A stretch of 64,000 nucleotides of DNA, taken from Fusobacterium gastrosuis (GTDB taxonomy: Bacteria; Fusobacteriota; Fusobacteriia; Fusobacteriales; Fusobacteriaceae). Location: assembly GCF_900095285.1 (NCBI RefSeq), contig NZ_LT607734.1:310001-374000 (forward strand), in the 5' to 3' direction. The notes below the pieces were generated by a model. The model had not been told where the DNA came from, searched no databases, and saw only the letters and a program-made list of their open reading frames with translations. Position 1 is the first letter of the stretch; each line of letters begins with the position of its first letter. A program made the translations under genes and the position numbers. Positions 41,213 through 49,991 of this stretch are shown one piece after another.

Positions 41213-41227
41213 TTGTAATCATTATAA
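41213..41227 (-). promoter_or_regulatory. PerR-box-like operator at ahpC
   Basis: Minus strand TTATAATGATTACAA matches the PerR consensus TTATAATNATTATAA at 14 of 15 positions counting the free centre base. It covers the predicted transcription start (about 41225) of ahpC, where a repressor would block initiation. Confidence 0.65.
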
Positions 41228-41231
41228 ATTA

Positions 41232-41260
41232 ATAGTACTATAACATACCTTTTTTGTCAA
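41232..41260 (-). promoter_or_regulatory. Promoter of ahpC
   Basis: Minus strand TTGACA (41255-41260), 17-base spacer, TACTAT (41232-41237). Confidence 0.7.
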
Positions 41261-41263
41261 GTA

Positions 41264-42610
41264 TTATTTTTTTAATCTTTCATTTAATTCTTTTGATAGC
41301 TCTTCATATCCTTTTTTTCCTAAAAGTGCAAACATATTTTTTTTATAAGATTCAACTCCAGGTTGGTCAAAAGGATTTACATCTAATATATAACCACTTA
41401 CTGCACATGCCTTTTCGAAGAAATATATTAAATATCCCATATTAAACGGATTCATTTCTGGAATATTTATTACCATGCATGGCACTCCTCCATCTATATG
41501 AGCTAGTAATGTTCCTTCAAAAGCTTTACTATTTATATATGATAAATTTTCTCCTGCTAAATAGTTTAGTCCATCTAAATCTTCTTTTTCTTCTTTTATA
41601 ACTAAATCCTCATTTGTATTTTCTATATTAATTATAGTTTCCATTAGATTTCTTTGCCCATCTTGTATATATTGTCCCATAGAATGTAAATCTGTTGTTA
41701 AATCAACTGAGGCTGGGAAAATTCCTTTCTTATCTTTACCTTCTGATTCACCATATAATTGTTTCCACCATTCTGAAATATAGTGTACTCTAGGATCATA
41801 ATTTGCTAGTAATTCTACCAAATATCCCTTTCTATAAAGAATATTTCTTATAGCAGCATATTTGTAACAATCATTTACATCAAAATTAGCCTTAAAATCC
41901 TCTCTTGCCTTTTTTGCTCCCTCTATTATTTCATCAATATTTATTCCAGCAACTGCTATTGGTAATAATCCTACTGCAGTTAAAACAGAAAATCTTCCAC
42001 CAATATCATCAGCGATTACAAATTTTTCATATCCTTTTTCATCGGCTAATTTTTTTAAAGCACCTTTTACCTTATCTGTAGTTGCATATATTCTTTCTTT
42101 TGCTGCTTCCCCATATTTTTTTTCTAGAAGTTCTTTAAAAACCCTAAATGCAATTGCTGGCTCAGTCGTTGTTCCTGACTTAGAAATTACATTAACAGAA
42201 AAATCTCTGTCACCTATAATTTCTATCAAATGCTTCAAATATCTTCCTGATATATTTTGCCCTGCAAAATATATTTCTGGTGTCTTTCTATTAGATTTTG
42301 ATAATGAATTATAAAAACTATGAGATAAAGCTTCTATAACTGCTCTTGCTCCTAAATATGATCCGCCTATTCCCACTACTATTAAAACTTCTGAATCTGA
42401 TTTTATTTTCTCAGCAGCCTTTTTTATTCTTGTAAATTCTTCTTTATCATAATTTATAGGTAGATCCAACCAACCTAAAAAATCATTTCCTTTCCCTGAT
42501 TTTTCTTCTAAAACTCTTGCTGCTTTCTCTACTTCAACCTTTATACTTTGTAGTTCATTTTCATCAATAAATTTAAAAACTTTTGAGTAATCCAAGTTTA
42601 TTTTTTTCAT
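41264..42610 (-). CDS. pgi: Glucose-6-phosphate isomerase
   Basis: 448 residues, the shorter Firmicutes/Thermotoga-type Pgi. Seen: [18 protein letters not shown] near residue 78, [16 protein letters not shown] near 141, [16 protein letters not shown] near 205, and the catalytic QLYGESEGK near 288. Interconverts glucose-6-phosphate and fructose-6-phosphate; pyk, eno and pfkA in this window act in the same pathway. Its 3' end lies next to the ahpC promoter; no clear terminator was seen. Confidence 0.97.
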   Translation of the reverse strand: MKKINLDYSKVFKFIDENELQSIKVEVEKAARVLEEKSGKGNDFLGWLDLPINYDKEEFTRIKKAAEKIKSDSEVLIVVGIGGSYLGARAVIEALSHSFYNSLSKSNRKTPEIYFAGQNISGRYLKHLIEIIGDRDFSVNVISKSGTTTEPAIAFRVFKELLEKKYGEAAKERIYATTDKVKGALKKLADEKGYEKFVIADDIGGRFSVLTAVGLLPIAVAGINIDEIIEGAKKAREDFKANFDVNDCYKYAAIRNILYRKGYLVELLANYDPRVHYISEWWKQLYGESEGKDKKGIFPASVDLTTDLHSMGQYIQDGQRNLMETIINIENTNEDLVIKEEKEDLDGLNYLAGENLSYINSKAFEGTLLAHIDGGVPCMVINIPEMNPFNMGYLIYFFEKACAVSGYILDVNPFDQPGVESYKKNMFALLGKKGYEELSKELNERLKK

Positions 42611-42644
42611 TTTTTCCTCCAGATAAAATAATTTTTATTTAATA

Positions 42645-42672
42645 ATTATAGCACCCTTTTTATTTTTATCAA
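42645..42672 (-). promoter_or_regulatory. Promoter of pgi
   Basis: Minus strand TTGATA (42667-42672), 16-base spacer, TATAAT (42645-42650), 34 bases before the pgi ATG. Confidence 0.7.
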
Positions 42673-42742
42673 ATTAAGAAATTTGATTTTTCTTTTCTTA
42701 TTCTTGCCTTTTAATTGAAGTTTTAATTATAAAATGTTATAT

Positions 42743-42771
42743 TTGATTATATTTAAACTTTTTTATATAAA
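42743..42771 (+). promoter_or_regulatory. Promoter of the iron alcohol dehydrogenase gene
   Basis: Plus strand TTGATT (42743-42748), 17-base spacer, TATAAA (42766-42771). Confidence 0.55.
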
Positions 42772-42789
42772 AGACATTCCTATGACATT

Positions 42790-42816
42790 TTTATTTACTA
42801 AAATTATGTAAATAAA
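42790..42816 (+). promoter_or_regulatory. Inverted repeat downstream of the adh promoter
   Basis: TTTATTTAC (42790-42798) and GTAAATAAA (42808-42816) are a perfect 9-base inverted repeat with a 9-base centre, between the predicted start of transcription and the ribosome-binding site. It could be an operator or an mRNA hairpin. It does not match the Rex motif. Confidence 0.45.
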
Positions 42817-42839
42817 TTTTTAAATTAGGAGGAAACAAT

Positions 42840-43988
42840 ATGGCTAGATTTATTTTGAATGAAACAAGTTATTTTGGAAAAGGGTGTAGAGTTGAGCTTG
42901 CCAATGAAATTTTAGCAAGAGGATATAAAAAAGGGCTACTTGTCAGTGATAATATCCTTGCCGAATGCGGAGTTCTGACAAAGGTAAAAAAAGTATTGGA
43001 TGATGCTAATATCTCTTATGACACTTTTACTGAAATTAAACAAAATCCTACAATAAAAAATTGTAAAGATGGACTTGCAGCTTATAATAAAGCCGAAGCT
43101 GATTTTATAATCGCAGTTGGAGGCGGCTCTGTAATTGATACAGCCAAAGCTATAGGAATAACTAAAAATAATCCAGAATTTGAAGATATTAAATCTTTAG
43201 AAGGAGTTGCTAACACTAAGAATAAATCTGTTCCTATTATAGCACTACCTACAACTTGTGGAACTGCAGCAGAAGTAACTATTAATTATGTTATTACTGT
43301 AGAAGAAGAAAATAGAAAAATAGTTTGTGTTGATCCTAAAGATATTCCAATTGTTGCAATAGTAGATGCAGAGCTTATGATGACATTACCTCCTAGAACA
43401 ATTGCTTCAACTGGTATGGATGCTTTAACACATGCTATTGAAGGATATATTACTAAAGGAGCTAATACAATTTCAGATATGTTTGAAATAAAGGCTATTG
43501 AAATGATAGCAAAACATTTAAGAGGAGCTGTAAAAGATCAAAATTCTATCGATATGGAAGGTATGAGTTTAGCTCAATATATTGCTGGAATGGGATTTTC
43601 TAATGTTGGACTAGGAATAGTTCATTCTATGGCTCACCCATTGGGAGCTATCTATGATATTCCACATGGAGTTGCAAATGCACTTCTTCTTCCAATTGTT
43701 ATGGAATTTAATATGTCGGCTTGTATTGAAAAATATTGTGATATAGCTAAAGCTATGGGAGTGGATATCAATGGACTTTCTAAAGAAGAGGCTGCTAAAG
43801 CTGCTGTTAATGCAGTAAGACAACTTGCTATTGATGTTTCTATTCCACAAACTTTGAGAGAAATCAATATTCCAAAAGAGGGTATTCCTAAATTATCAAT
43901 AGATGCTTTAAATGACGTTTGTACTGGTGGAAATCCTAAAGATGTTACTTTAGAAGATATTAAAAAATTATATCATATTGCCTATTAG
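42840..43988 (+). CDS. Iron-containing alcohol dehydrogenase (lactaldehyde reductase/propanediol type)
   Basis: 382 residues of the group III Fe-ADH family. NAD-binding GGGSVIDTAKAIG near residue 96 and the metal site in VHSMAHPLGAIYDIPHGVANALLLP (histidines near 263, 267 and 277, segment given in part at 261-284) are intact; an upstream aspartate in the DALTHAIEGY region supplies the fourth ligand. The overall pattern is closest to FucO-like lactaldehyde reductase or 1,3-propanediol dehydrogenase; the substrate cannot be settled. AGGAGG precedes the ATG. Monocistronic, probably fermentative NADH disposal. Confidence 0.92.
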   Translation: MARFILNETSYFGKGCRVELANEILARGYKKGLLVSDNILAECGVLTKVKKVLDDANISYDTFTEIKQNPTIKNCKDGLAAYNKAEADFIIAVGGGSVIDTAKAIGITKNNPEFEDIKSLEGVANTKNKSVPIIALPTTCGTAAEVTINYVITVEEENRKIVCVDPKDIPIVAIVDAELMMTLPPRTIASTGMDALTHAIEGYITKGANTISDMFEIKAIEMIAKHLRGAVKDQNSIDMEGMSLAQYIAGMGFSNVGLGIVHSMAHPLGAIYDIPHGVANALLLPIVMEFNMSACIEKYCDIAKAMGVDINGLSKEEAAKAAVNAVRQLAIDVSIPQTLREINIPKEGIPKLSIDALNDVCTGGNPKDVTLEDIKKLYHIAY

Positions 43989-44038
43989 AAATTTTAACAT
44001 ACATCATTTAATATCTTATCATTAATAATTTTAGTATA

Positions 44039-44072
44039 AATCGAGAGTTCATAAAACTCTCGATTCTTTTTT
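44039..44072 (+). terminator. Terminator of the alcohol dehydrogenase gene
   Basis: AATCGAGAGTT and AACTCTCGATT form an 11-base stem with a 5-base loop, followed by CTTTTTTG. The convergent nhaC-like gene ends directly beside it. Confidence 0.88.
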
Positions 44073-44073
44073 G

Positions 44074-45414
44074 TTATTGCTTTCCTTTTTCAATTGCTAT
44101 TTTTTCTTCTTTGGTTCTCATTAAGCCAAATTGTATTGTAATACAAGTGGCAATAATTAAAGCAAAGATATAGAAAGAATATTTTAAAACAGAGATAGGT
44201 GAAACATCTACAAGTCCTGTTATAATTAACATTCCTCCATCATAAGGTGTCAGAGCAAGAAATGCACATGCAAATATATCTATTAAACTAGCTAATCTTT
44301 TTGGAGCAATTGTGTATTTTTCTCCAATCTCCTTAGCAATAGGTGCAGAAATAATTATAGCTATCGTGTTATTTACCAAAGCTGCTGATAATATACCTGA
44401 TAAAAGTCCTATTCCATATTCTGCATCCTTTCTTTCTTTCATTTTTTTAGTAATACTTTCTACCAGCCAGTCTACTCCACCATAATATTTTATTAACCCA
44501 ATTAATCCAGAAATTAATATAGCCACAATTGTTATACTAAACATATCTGCCATTCCTTCTCCGATAGCACCAACCCATTCTAAAAAAGTTATCTTTCCTT
44601 CAACTAAACCGATTACTCCAGTCATTGCTATTCCTAAAAATAAAACTCCTGATACATTAAATCCTAATAAGGCTGATATCAAAACTACAATATAAGGAAT
44701 TACTCTTGTTATATAAAATGTGTGCTCTCCTTCAATAGGAGCAACTCCTCCTAAAACACCATATAAAATACATGCTACAATGGCTGCTGGAAGTGCTATA
44801 AAAAAATTCATCTTAAATTTATCTTTCATTTCAGAGCCCACTCCTTGTGCTGCTGAAATTGTTGTATCCGAAATCATTGAAAGATTATCACCAAAATATG
44901 CTCCTCCTATAACAGCAGACGCAGTTAAGGGAACATTTAAACCTGCGGCTTCCGCAACTCCTAAAGCAATTGGTGCCATAGCTGCAATCGTTCCCATAGA
45001 AGTCCCTATTGCTGTTGAAATAAAACAAGATATTAGAAAAATTCCTGGAACTAAGACTGAACTTGGAATAAAAGTAAGTCCCATATTAACTACTGATTCT
45101 ACTCCACCCATAGCTTTTGCCGCTCCTTGAAATCCACCTGCCAGTAAATAAATTAATCCTATTAAAATAACCCCTGCATTCCCTGCATTTTCAGAAAATA
45201 TTTCAATTTTCTTATCTAATTTCATTTCACGATTCATTAAAAGTGCAACTACAATCCCTATCAATAATGCAACATGTCTTGGAAATTTTTTAAAGGCTCC
45301 TTCTGCCCCTAAAAAAGTAAAAAGCATTCCACTTCCAATATATAATACTAAAAATATAAGAAGTGGTAAAAAAGCAATAGCTCCATATTTTCTTTCTTGA
45401 TTTCTTTCTTCCAT
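44074..45414 (-). CDS. nhaC: NhaC-family Na+/H+ antiporter
   Basis: 446 residues with about eleven membrane helices. Family segments: ALLIGIVVALLMNREMKLD, ISTAIGTSMGTIAAMAPIALG, the conserved VIGGAYFGDNLSMISDTTI near residue 165, and GLLSGILSAALVNNTIAIII. In Fusobacterium NhaC-type carriers may also move organic ions or amino acids with sodium; the substrate is not certain. AGGAGG precedes the ATG. Confidence 0.9.
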   Translation of the reverse strand: MEERNQERKYGAIAFLPLLIFLVLYIGSGMLFTFLGAEGAFKKFPRHVALLIGIVVALLMNREMKLDKKIEIFSENAGNAGVILIGLIYLLAGGFQGAAKAMGGVESVVNMGLTFIPSSVLVPGIFLISCFISTAIGTSMGTIAAMAPIALGVAEAAGLNVPLTASAVIGGAYFGDNLSMISDTTISAAQGVGSEMKDKFKMNFFIALPAAIVACILYGVLGGVAPIEGEHTFYITRVIPYIVVLISALLGFNVSGVLFLGIAMTGVIGLVEGKITFLEWVGAIGEGMADMFSITIVAILISGLIGLIKYYGGVDWLVESITKKMKERKDAEYGIGLLSGILSAALVNNTIAIIISAPIAKEIGEKYTIAPKRLASLIDIFACAFLALTPYDGGMLIITGLVDVSPISVLKYSFYIFALIIATCITIQFGLMRTKEEKIAIEKGKQ

Positions 45415-45766
45415 ACTAATCCTCCTTAATTATATTTTAGATTTCTCTAATTTTTTAACTGTATTTTCTATTTAATTTCTTTCTGGCATTAATTTAGAAT
45501 AGGTCGTACTCATTCTTTCAAATGCTTCTGAACTATCTTCAAGCTTAACAGGCATAGTTCAACAAAGTCAATTTTATCTTTTTCTTTAGAAACTCAATTA
45601 ACTCATCCCTATTCATATTTAATTCAGAAAAATCCAATTATAATATTTATATAATATAGTTATATACTTTTATACTTCTTTAGTCAATGATATAACTATT
45701 TTATTTATAATAATTATGTTATAATACAATATAAAATCAAAAAATATATAAAAATAGGGGATATTT
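45415..45766. other. Intergenic region between nhaC and cvfB
   Basis: About 350 bases without an intact gene. It contains a probable gene remnant on the minus strand (45466-45616, listed separately), an inverted repeat ATAGTTATAT (45656-45665) with ATATAACTAT (45690-45699), and a TATAAT box at 45720-45725 that may serve cvfB. Confidence 0.6.
45466..45616 (-). pseudogene. Remnant of a decayed gene
   Basis: The minus strand from an ATG at 45616 encodes NRDELIEFLKKK and is then out of frame; a second frame gives PVKLEDSSEAFERMSTTYSK and LMPERN before a stop. These are protein-like pieces (balanced acidic and basic residues, no low complexity) in two frames, as expected after small deletions and an internal loss. 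I cannot name the original gene. Confidence 0.4.
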
Positions 45767-46612
45767 ATGATAAAAATTGGAAAAAGGCAAAAATTAGTGA
45801 TTAATAATTTTTCAAGTGTTGGTGCATATTTATATGCTGGTACAGAAGATGATAAAGATAATATTTTATTACCGAATAACGAGCTTGAAGGAAAGGACTT
45901 AAAAGAAGGTGATGAAGTTGAGGTTTTAATCTATAGAGATTCTGAAGATAGACTTATTGCTACTTTCAGAAAAACAGAAGCTCTTGTTGGAACCCTTGCT
46001 AAACTTGAAGTTGTAGATAGTCATCCCAAATTAGGAGCTTTCTTAGACTGGGGACTAAATAAAGATTTAATGTTACCTCGTTCTCAACAAGAAACAGAAG
46101 TTGAAATTGGAAAAAAATATCTAGTTGGTCTTTATGAAGATAGTAAAGGAAGAATTTCTGCTACTATGAAAATTTATAAATTTTTAATGCCTTCTAATAA
46201 CATTAATAAAGGAGATATTGTTTCTTCAACTGTATATAGAATAAATGATGACATTGGTATTTTTGTTGCTGTTGAAGATAGATACTTTGGTTTAATTCCT
46301 AAAAGTGAATGTTTTGAAAAACCTAAAGTTGGTGACGAACTTTCATTAAGAGTTATCCGAGTCAGAGATGACGGCAAACTTGATTTGAGTCCTAGAAAAA
46401 TTATTTCCAGTCAAATGGAAAATGACTCCGAGTTAGTTCTTAGTAAGATGAGAATTTTAAAAGATAATTTCCGTTTTAACGATAAAAGTTCTCCAGATGA
46501 TATAATGGATTATTTTGGAATTACTAAGAAAGCTTTTAAAAGAGCAATTGGAAAACTTTTAAAAGATAATTTAATAGAAAAAAATGGAGAATTTTTTAAA
46601 ATAAAAAAATAA
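45767..46612 (+). CDS. cvfB: CvfB/YitL family S1-domain RNA-binding protein
   Basis: 281 residues. Three S1-like OB folds in series: about 1-65 (KIGKRQKLVINNFSSVGAYL), 70-135 (LAKLEVVDSHPKLGAFLDWG) and 145-212 (GDIVSSTVYRINDDIGIFVAV), followed by a C-terminal winged helix (DDIMDYFGITKKAFKRAIGK). This is the domain order of CvfB, known in Staphylococcus as a virulence and RNA-stability regulator. Monocistronic, ending in a strong terminator. Confidence 0.93.
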   Translation: MIKIGKRQKLVINNFSSVGAYLYAGTEDDKDNILLPNNELEGKDLKEGDEVEVLIYRDSEDRLIATFRKTEALVGTLAKLEVVDSHPKLGAFLDWGLNKDLMLPRSQQETEVEIGKKYLVGLYEDSKGRISATMKIYKFLMPSNNINKGDIVSSTVYRINDDIGIFVAVEDRYFGLIPKSECFEKPKVGDELSLRVIRVRDDGKLDLSPRKIISSQMENDSELVLSKMRILKDNFRFNDKSSPDDIMDYFGITKKAFKRAIGKLLKDNLIEKNGEFFKIKK

Positions 46613-46616
46613 TATA

Positions 46617-46656
46617 TAAAAGAGTTGAATTATCATAAGTAATTCAACTCTTTTAT
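46617..46656 (+). terminator. Terminator of cvfB
   Basis: AAAAGAGTTGAATTA and TAATTCAACTCTTTT form a 15-base perfect stem with a 7-base loop, starting just after the stop codon. Confidence 0.92.
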
Positions 46657-46724
46657 ATTTAGTTCAAATTCAGTATTTTAAAGCTTTCTTTTTTTCAATT
46701 TTTGAACTTAAAAAAATAAAAATA

Positions 46725-46753
46725 TTGAAAAAACAAACAAAATAAAATATAAT
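46725..46753 (+). promoter_or_regulatory. Promoter of accD-accA-pfkA-recR
   Basis: TTGAAA (46725-46730), 17-base spacer, TATAAT (46748-46753). Transcription should begin near 46760. Confidence 0.8.
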
Positions 46754-46756
46754 ACT

Positions 46757-46778
46757 TTTAGTAAACATTTTTACTAAA
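46757..46778 (+). promoter_or_regulatory. Palindromic operator-like site at the accDA promoter
   Basis: TTTAGTAAA (46757-46765) and TTTACTAAA (46770-46778) are a perfect 9-base inverted repeat with a 4-base centre, placed 3 bases after the -10 box and over the predicted transcription start. The TTAGTA/TACTAA half-sites resemble those of FapR, but the distance between them is longer than in the known 17-base FapR site. Confidence 0.6.
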
Positions 46779-46799
46779 TAATTATAACGAGGTGAAATA

Positions 46800-47720
46800 A
46801 TGGGATTACTTTCATTTGGAAAAGAATTGTTTTCTACAAATAAAAATACTGCAAATAAACCTAAAACAAAGAAGAAATATGCTACACTTGATATAGAAAG
46901 TGAAGAAGAAAGAATTGCAAAGTACAAAATAAAAAATATAGACAAATCAAAAGAGGACGAATGGGTAAAGTGTCCTAGTTGTTCTGAGTTATTTCATAAA
47001 ATTGACATAGCAAAAAATATGAAAAAATGTCCTAATTGTGACAATTATTTTAATATGAGTGCAAGAGAAAGAATCGAGTTACTTATTGATGAAGGAACAT
47101 TTAAAGAAGAAGATAGAACTCTTTCTTCTGCAAATCCAATAGACTTTCCTGATTACGAAGAAAAAAATCGTCAAGCTCAAGAACAAACAGGAATGTTTGA
47201 AGGAGTAATAAGTGGAATTGGGGAAATAAATGGAATAAAAGTTAGTATAGCTTGTATGGATTTTAATTTTATGGGTGGTAGTATGGGATCCGTTGTTGGT
47301 GAAAAAATTAGCGCTGCAATGGAGCGAGCTATCGAACATAAAATTCCTGCAGTGGTTGTTGCTATATCAGGTGGAGCCAGAATGCAAGAAGGATTATTTT
47401 CCCTTATGCAAATGGCTAAAACATCTGCTGCTGCTAAGCAAATGAAACTTCATGGTTTACCTTTTATATCTGTCCCTGTTAATCCTACTACTGGTGGAGT
47501 TACAGCCTCTTTTGCCATGCTTGGTGACATAATAATCTCTGAGCCAAAAGCAAGAATTGGATTTGCCGGTCCTAGAGTTATTGAACAAACTATTAAACAA
47601 AAACTTCCAGAAAATTTTCAAAAAAGTGAATTTTTACAAGAATGTGGAATGGTTGATATCATAGCAAAAAGAGAAGACTTAAAAAATACTATTCATAAGG
47701 TTTTAAGTAATCTAGTTTAA
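46800..47720 (+). CDS. accD: Acetyl-CoA carboxylase carboxyltransferase subunit beta
   Basis: 306 residues. An N-terminal zinc ribbon has four cysteines in CPSCSEL and CPNCDN (about residues 57-82), followed by the crotonase-like carboxyltransferase fold with VSIACMDFNFMGGSMGSVVGE, ISGGARMQEGLFSLMQMAKT and PTTGGVTASFAMLGD. Together with AccA it transfers CO2 from biotin-BCCP to acetyl-CoA to make malonyl-CoA. First gene of the operon. accB and accC are not in this window. Confidence 0.97.
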   Translation: MGLLSFGKELFSTNKNTANKPKTKKKYATLDIESEEERIAKYKIKNIDKSKEDEWVKCPSCSELFHKIDIAKNMKKCPNCDNYFNMSARERIELLIDEGTFKEEDRTLSSANPIDFPDYEEKNRQAQEQTGMFEGVISGIGEINGIKVSIACMDFNFMGGSMGSVVGEKISAAMERAIEHKIPAVVVAISGGARMQEGLFSLMQMAKTSAAAKQMKLHGLPFISVPVNPTTGGVTASFAMLGDIIISEPKARIGFAGPRVIEQTIKQKLPENFQKSEFLQECGMVDIIAKREDLKNTIHKVLSNLV

Positions 47721-47740
47721 ACAGGAGGGATTATATTATT

Positions 47741-48682
47741 ATGCAATTTGAGTTTGAAATAGAAGAAATACAACACAAAATAGATGAGTTAACTAGATTT
47801 TCTGAAGAAAAAGAAATTGATTTATCTGATGAAATCAATAAATTAAAAGATAAAAGAGATATTGCTTTAAAAGTTTTATATGATGATCTAAGTGACTGGC
47901 AAAGAGTTGCTGTCTCAAGACATCCTGCAAGACCCTATACTTTAGATTACATAGAAATGATTACAGAAGATTTTGTTGAATTGCATGGAGATAGATTATT
48001 CAAAGATGATCCTGCAATAGTTGGTGGACTTTGTAAAATAGATGGAAAAAAATTTATGGTTATCGGTCATCAAAAAGGTAGAACCATGAAAGAAAAAGTT
48101 TTTAGAAATTTTGGAATGGCTAATCCAGAAGGATATAGAAAAGCTTTAAGACTTTTTGAAATAGCTGAAAGATTTAAAATTCCTGTTCTTACTTTTATTG
48201 ATACACCTGGAGCTTATCCTGGGTTAGAAGCTGAAAAACATGGTCAAGGAGAAGCTATTGCTAGAAATTTAATGGAAATGAGTGGTTTGAGAACTCCTAT
48301 AATTTCTGTTGTTATTGGTGAGGGTGGTTCTGGAGGTGCTTTAGGTTTAGGAGTTGCTGACAAAGTTTTTATGCTTGAAAATTCAACTTATTCTGTAATT
48401 TCCCCAGAAGGCTGTGCTGCAATACTGTATAAAGATCCAAACCGAACAGAAGAAGCAGCTAATAATTTAAAAATTTCTTCACATAGTCTTTTAAATGTTG
48501 GTTTGATTGATGGAATAATTGACGAATCCTTAGGTGGTGCTCATAGATCTCCTGAATGCACTGCATTTAATCTTAAAAAGGTTATTTTAGAAACAATTAA
48601 AGAACTTGAAGAAATTCACATAGATGAATTATTGAAAAAGAGATATAATAAATTCAGAGAAATGGGAATTTTTTATAAATAA
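47741..48682 (+). CDS. accA: Acetyl-CoA carboxylase carboxyltransferase subunit alpha
   Basis: 313 residues. N-terminal helix pair (FEFEIEEIQHKIDELTRF), then ARHPARP-type segment read as VSRHPARPYTLDYIEM, then VIGHQKGRTMKEKVFRNFGM, TFIDTPGAYPGLEAEKHGQG and VVIGEGGSGGALGLGVADKV that build the active site with AccD. Lies 20 bases after accD; AGGAGG precedes it. Confidence 0.98.
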   Translation: MQFEFEIEEIQHKIDELTRFSEEKEIDLSDEINKLKDKRDIALKVLYDDLSDWQRVAVSRHPARPYTLDYIEMITEDFVELHGDRLFKDDPAIVGGLCKIDGKKFMVIGHQKGRTMKEKVFRNFGMANPEGYRKALRLFEIAERFKIPVLTFIDTPGAYPGLEAEKHGQGEAIARNLMEMSGLRTPIISVVIGEGGSGGALGLGVADKVFMLENSTYSVISPEGCAAILYKDPNRTEEAANNLKISSHSLLNVGLIDGIIDESLGGAHRSPECTAFNLKKVILETIKELEEIHIDELLKKRYNKFREMGIFYK

Positions 48683-48707
48683 TAAATAGATATAGGAGAT
48701 TGTTTAG

Positions 48708-49676
48708 ATGCAAAAGAAATTAGCTATTTTAACTAGTGGTGGAGATGCTCCAGGAATGAATGCAGCTATTAGAGCTGTTGCAAAGGTTGGTGCTTCTTTT
48801 GGTTTTGAAATTTATGGAATAAAGCGTGGTTATTTAGGTATGCTTAATGATGAGATTTTCTTAATGAATGATAGCCATGTTTCTGGAATTATAGATAAGG
48901 GTGGAACTGTTCTTTTAACAGCAAGATGTGAAGAATTTAAACAACCTAAGTTTAGAGCCATTGCTGCAAATAACTTAAAAAAGCGTGGAATTGAATATCT
49001 TGTTGTTATAGGTGGAGATGGTTCATATCGTGGTGCTAATCTACTTTATAAAGAACATGCAATAAATGTAATAGGTATTCCCGGAACTATTGATAATGAC
49101 ATCTGTGGAACTGATTTTACTTTAGGTTTTGATACTTGTTTAAATACAATTTTAGATGCTATGTCTAAAATAAGAGATACAGCTACTTCACATGAAAGAA
49201 CTATTCTTATTGAAGTTATGGGAAGAAGAGCTGGTGATTTAGCTCTTCATGCTTGCATTGCCGGTGGTGGAGATGGAATAATGATACCTGAAATGGATAA
49301 TCCAATCGAAATGTTAGCCTTACAAATAAAAGCTAGAAGAAAAACAGGAAAACTTCATGATATAGTTTTAGTTGCTGAAGGTGTAGGTCATGTTTTAGAA
49401 ATCGAAAGAGAATTAAAAGATAAAATTAATACAGAAATTAGAAGCGTTGTTTTAGGACATGTTCAAAGAGGAGGAACTCCATCTGGATTTGATAGAGTAC
49501 TTGCTACAAAAATGGGAGCAAAAGCTGTTGAGCTTCTAGCAAACGGAGAAAGTGGTCTAATGATAGGAATTGAAAAAAATGAACTAGTCACTCATCCGCT
49601 TGAATTTGCTTGTTCACTAGAAAAGGCTTCTAGTATTAAAAAGGACTATGAACTTGCTCTTCTTTTAGCTAAATAG
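48708..49676 (+). CDS. pfkA: ATP-dependent 6-phosphofructokinase
   Basis: 322 residues, standard bacterial Pfk[18 protein letters not shown] at the N terminus, [12 protein letters not shown] near residue 102, GTIDNDI with the catalytic aspartates near 124, and [10 protein letters not shown] near 169. The glycine in the GGDGS loop indicates ATP rather than pyrophosphate use. Placed between accA and recR; carries glycolytic flux to the pyk-eno enzymes encoded elsewhere in this window. Confidence 0.97.
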   Translation: MQKKLAILTSGGDAPGMNAAIRAVAKVGASFGFEIYGIKRGYLGMLNDEIFLMNDSHVSGIIDKGGTVLLTARCEEFKQPKFRAIAANNLKKRGIEYLVVIGGDGSYRGANLLYKEHAINVIGIPGTIDNDICGTDFTLGFDTCLNTILDAMSKIRDTATSHERTILIEVMGRRAGDLALHACIAGGGDGIMIPEMDNPIEMLALQIKARRKTGKLHDIVLVAEGVGHVLEIERELKDKINTEIRSVVLGHVQRGGTPSGFDRVLATKMGAKAVELLANGESGLMIGIEKNELVTHPLEFACSLEKASSIKKDYELALLLAK

Positions 49677-49686
49677 GGAGGTTTTT

Positions 49687-49983
49687 ATGGATAATGTATT
49701 GGAATTGGTTAGAAAAGAAAGAAGAAAAAATCAAATAAAAAGAGAAATTGAAGATAATGATAGAAAAATTAGAGATAATAGAAAAAGAGTTGAACTTTTA
49801 ACAAATTTAAAGGCTTATATTCTTCCTTCTATGTCTTATCAAGATATAATTGATATAATTGATAATATGCAATCAGATTATGAAGATAGAGTGGATGATT
49901 ACATCATAAAAAATGCAGAATTAGGAAAAGAGAGAAGAGATATCAGTAAAGTTGTAAAAGAAATTAAAAAATCTCTTTCTTAG
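49687..49983 (+). CDS. Small coiled-coil protein of unknown function
   Basis: 98 residues, very rich in Lys, Arg, Glu and Asp, with heptad-like stretches ([20 protein letters not shown] and [18 protein letters not shown]) around a central segment [18 protein letters not shown]. No signal peptide or membrane helix. AGGGAGG precedes the ATG, and the gene is 10 bases after pfkA and 8 bases before recR, so it is probably a real protein in this operon. I do not recognise the family. Confidence 0.75.
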   Translation: MDNVLELVRKERRKNQIKREIEDNDRKIRDNRKRVELLTNLKAYILPSMSYQDIIDIIDNMQSDYEDRVDDYIIKNAELGKERRDISKVVKEIKKSLS

Positions 49984-49991
49984 GTGAAAAA

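Noticed and set aside
45656-45699. Inverted repeat ATAGTTATAT/ATATAACTAT upstream of cvfB
   Set aside because: AT-only with one C/G pair per arm and a 24-base centre; not enough to call an operator or terminator.
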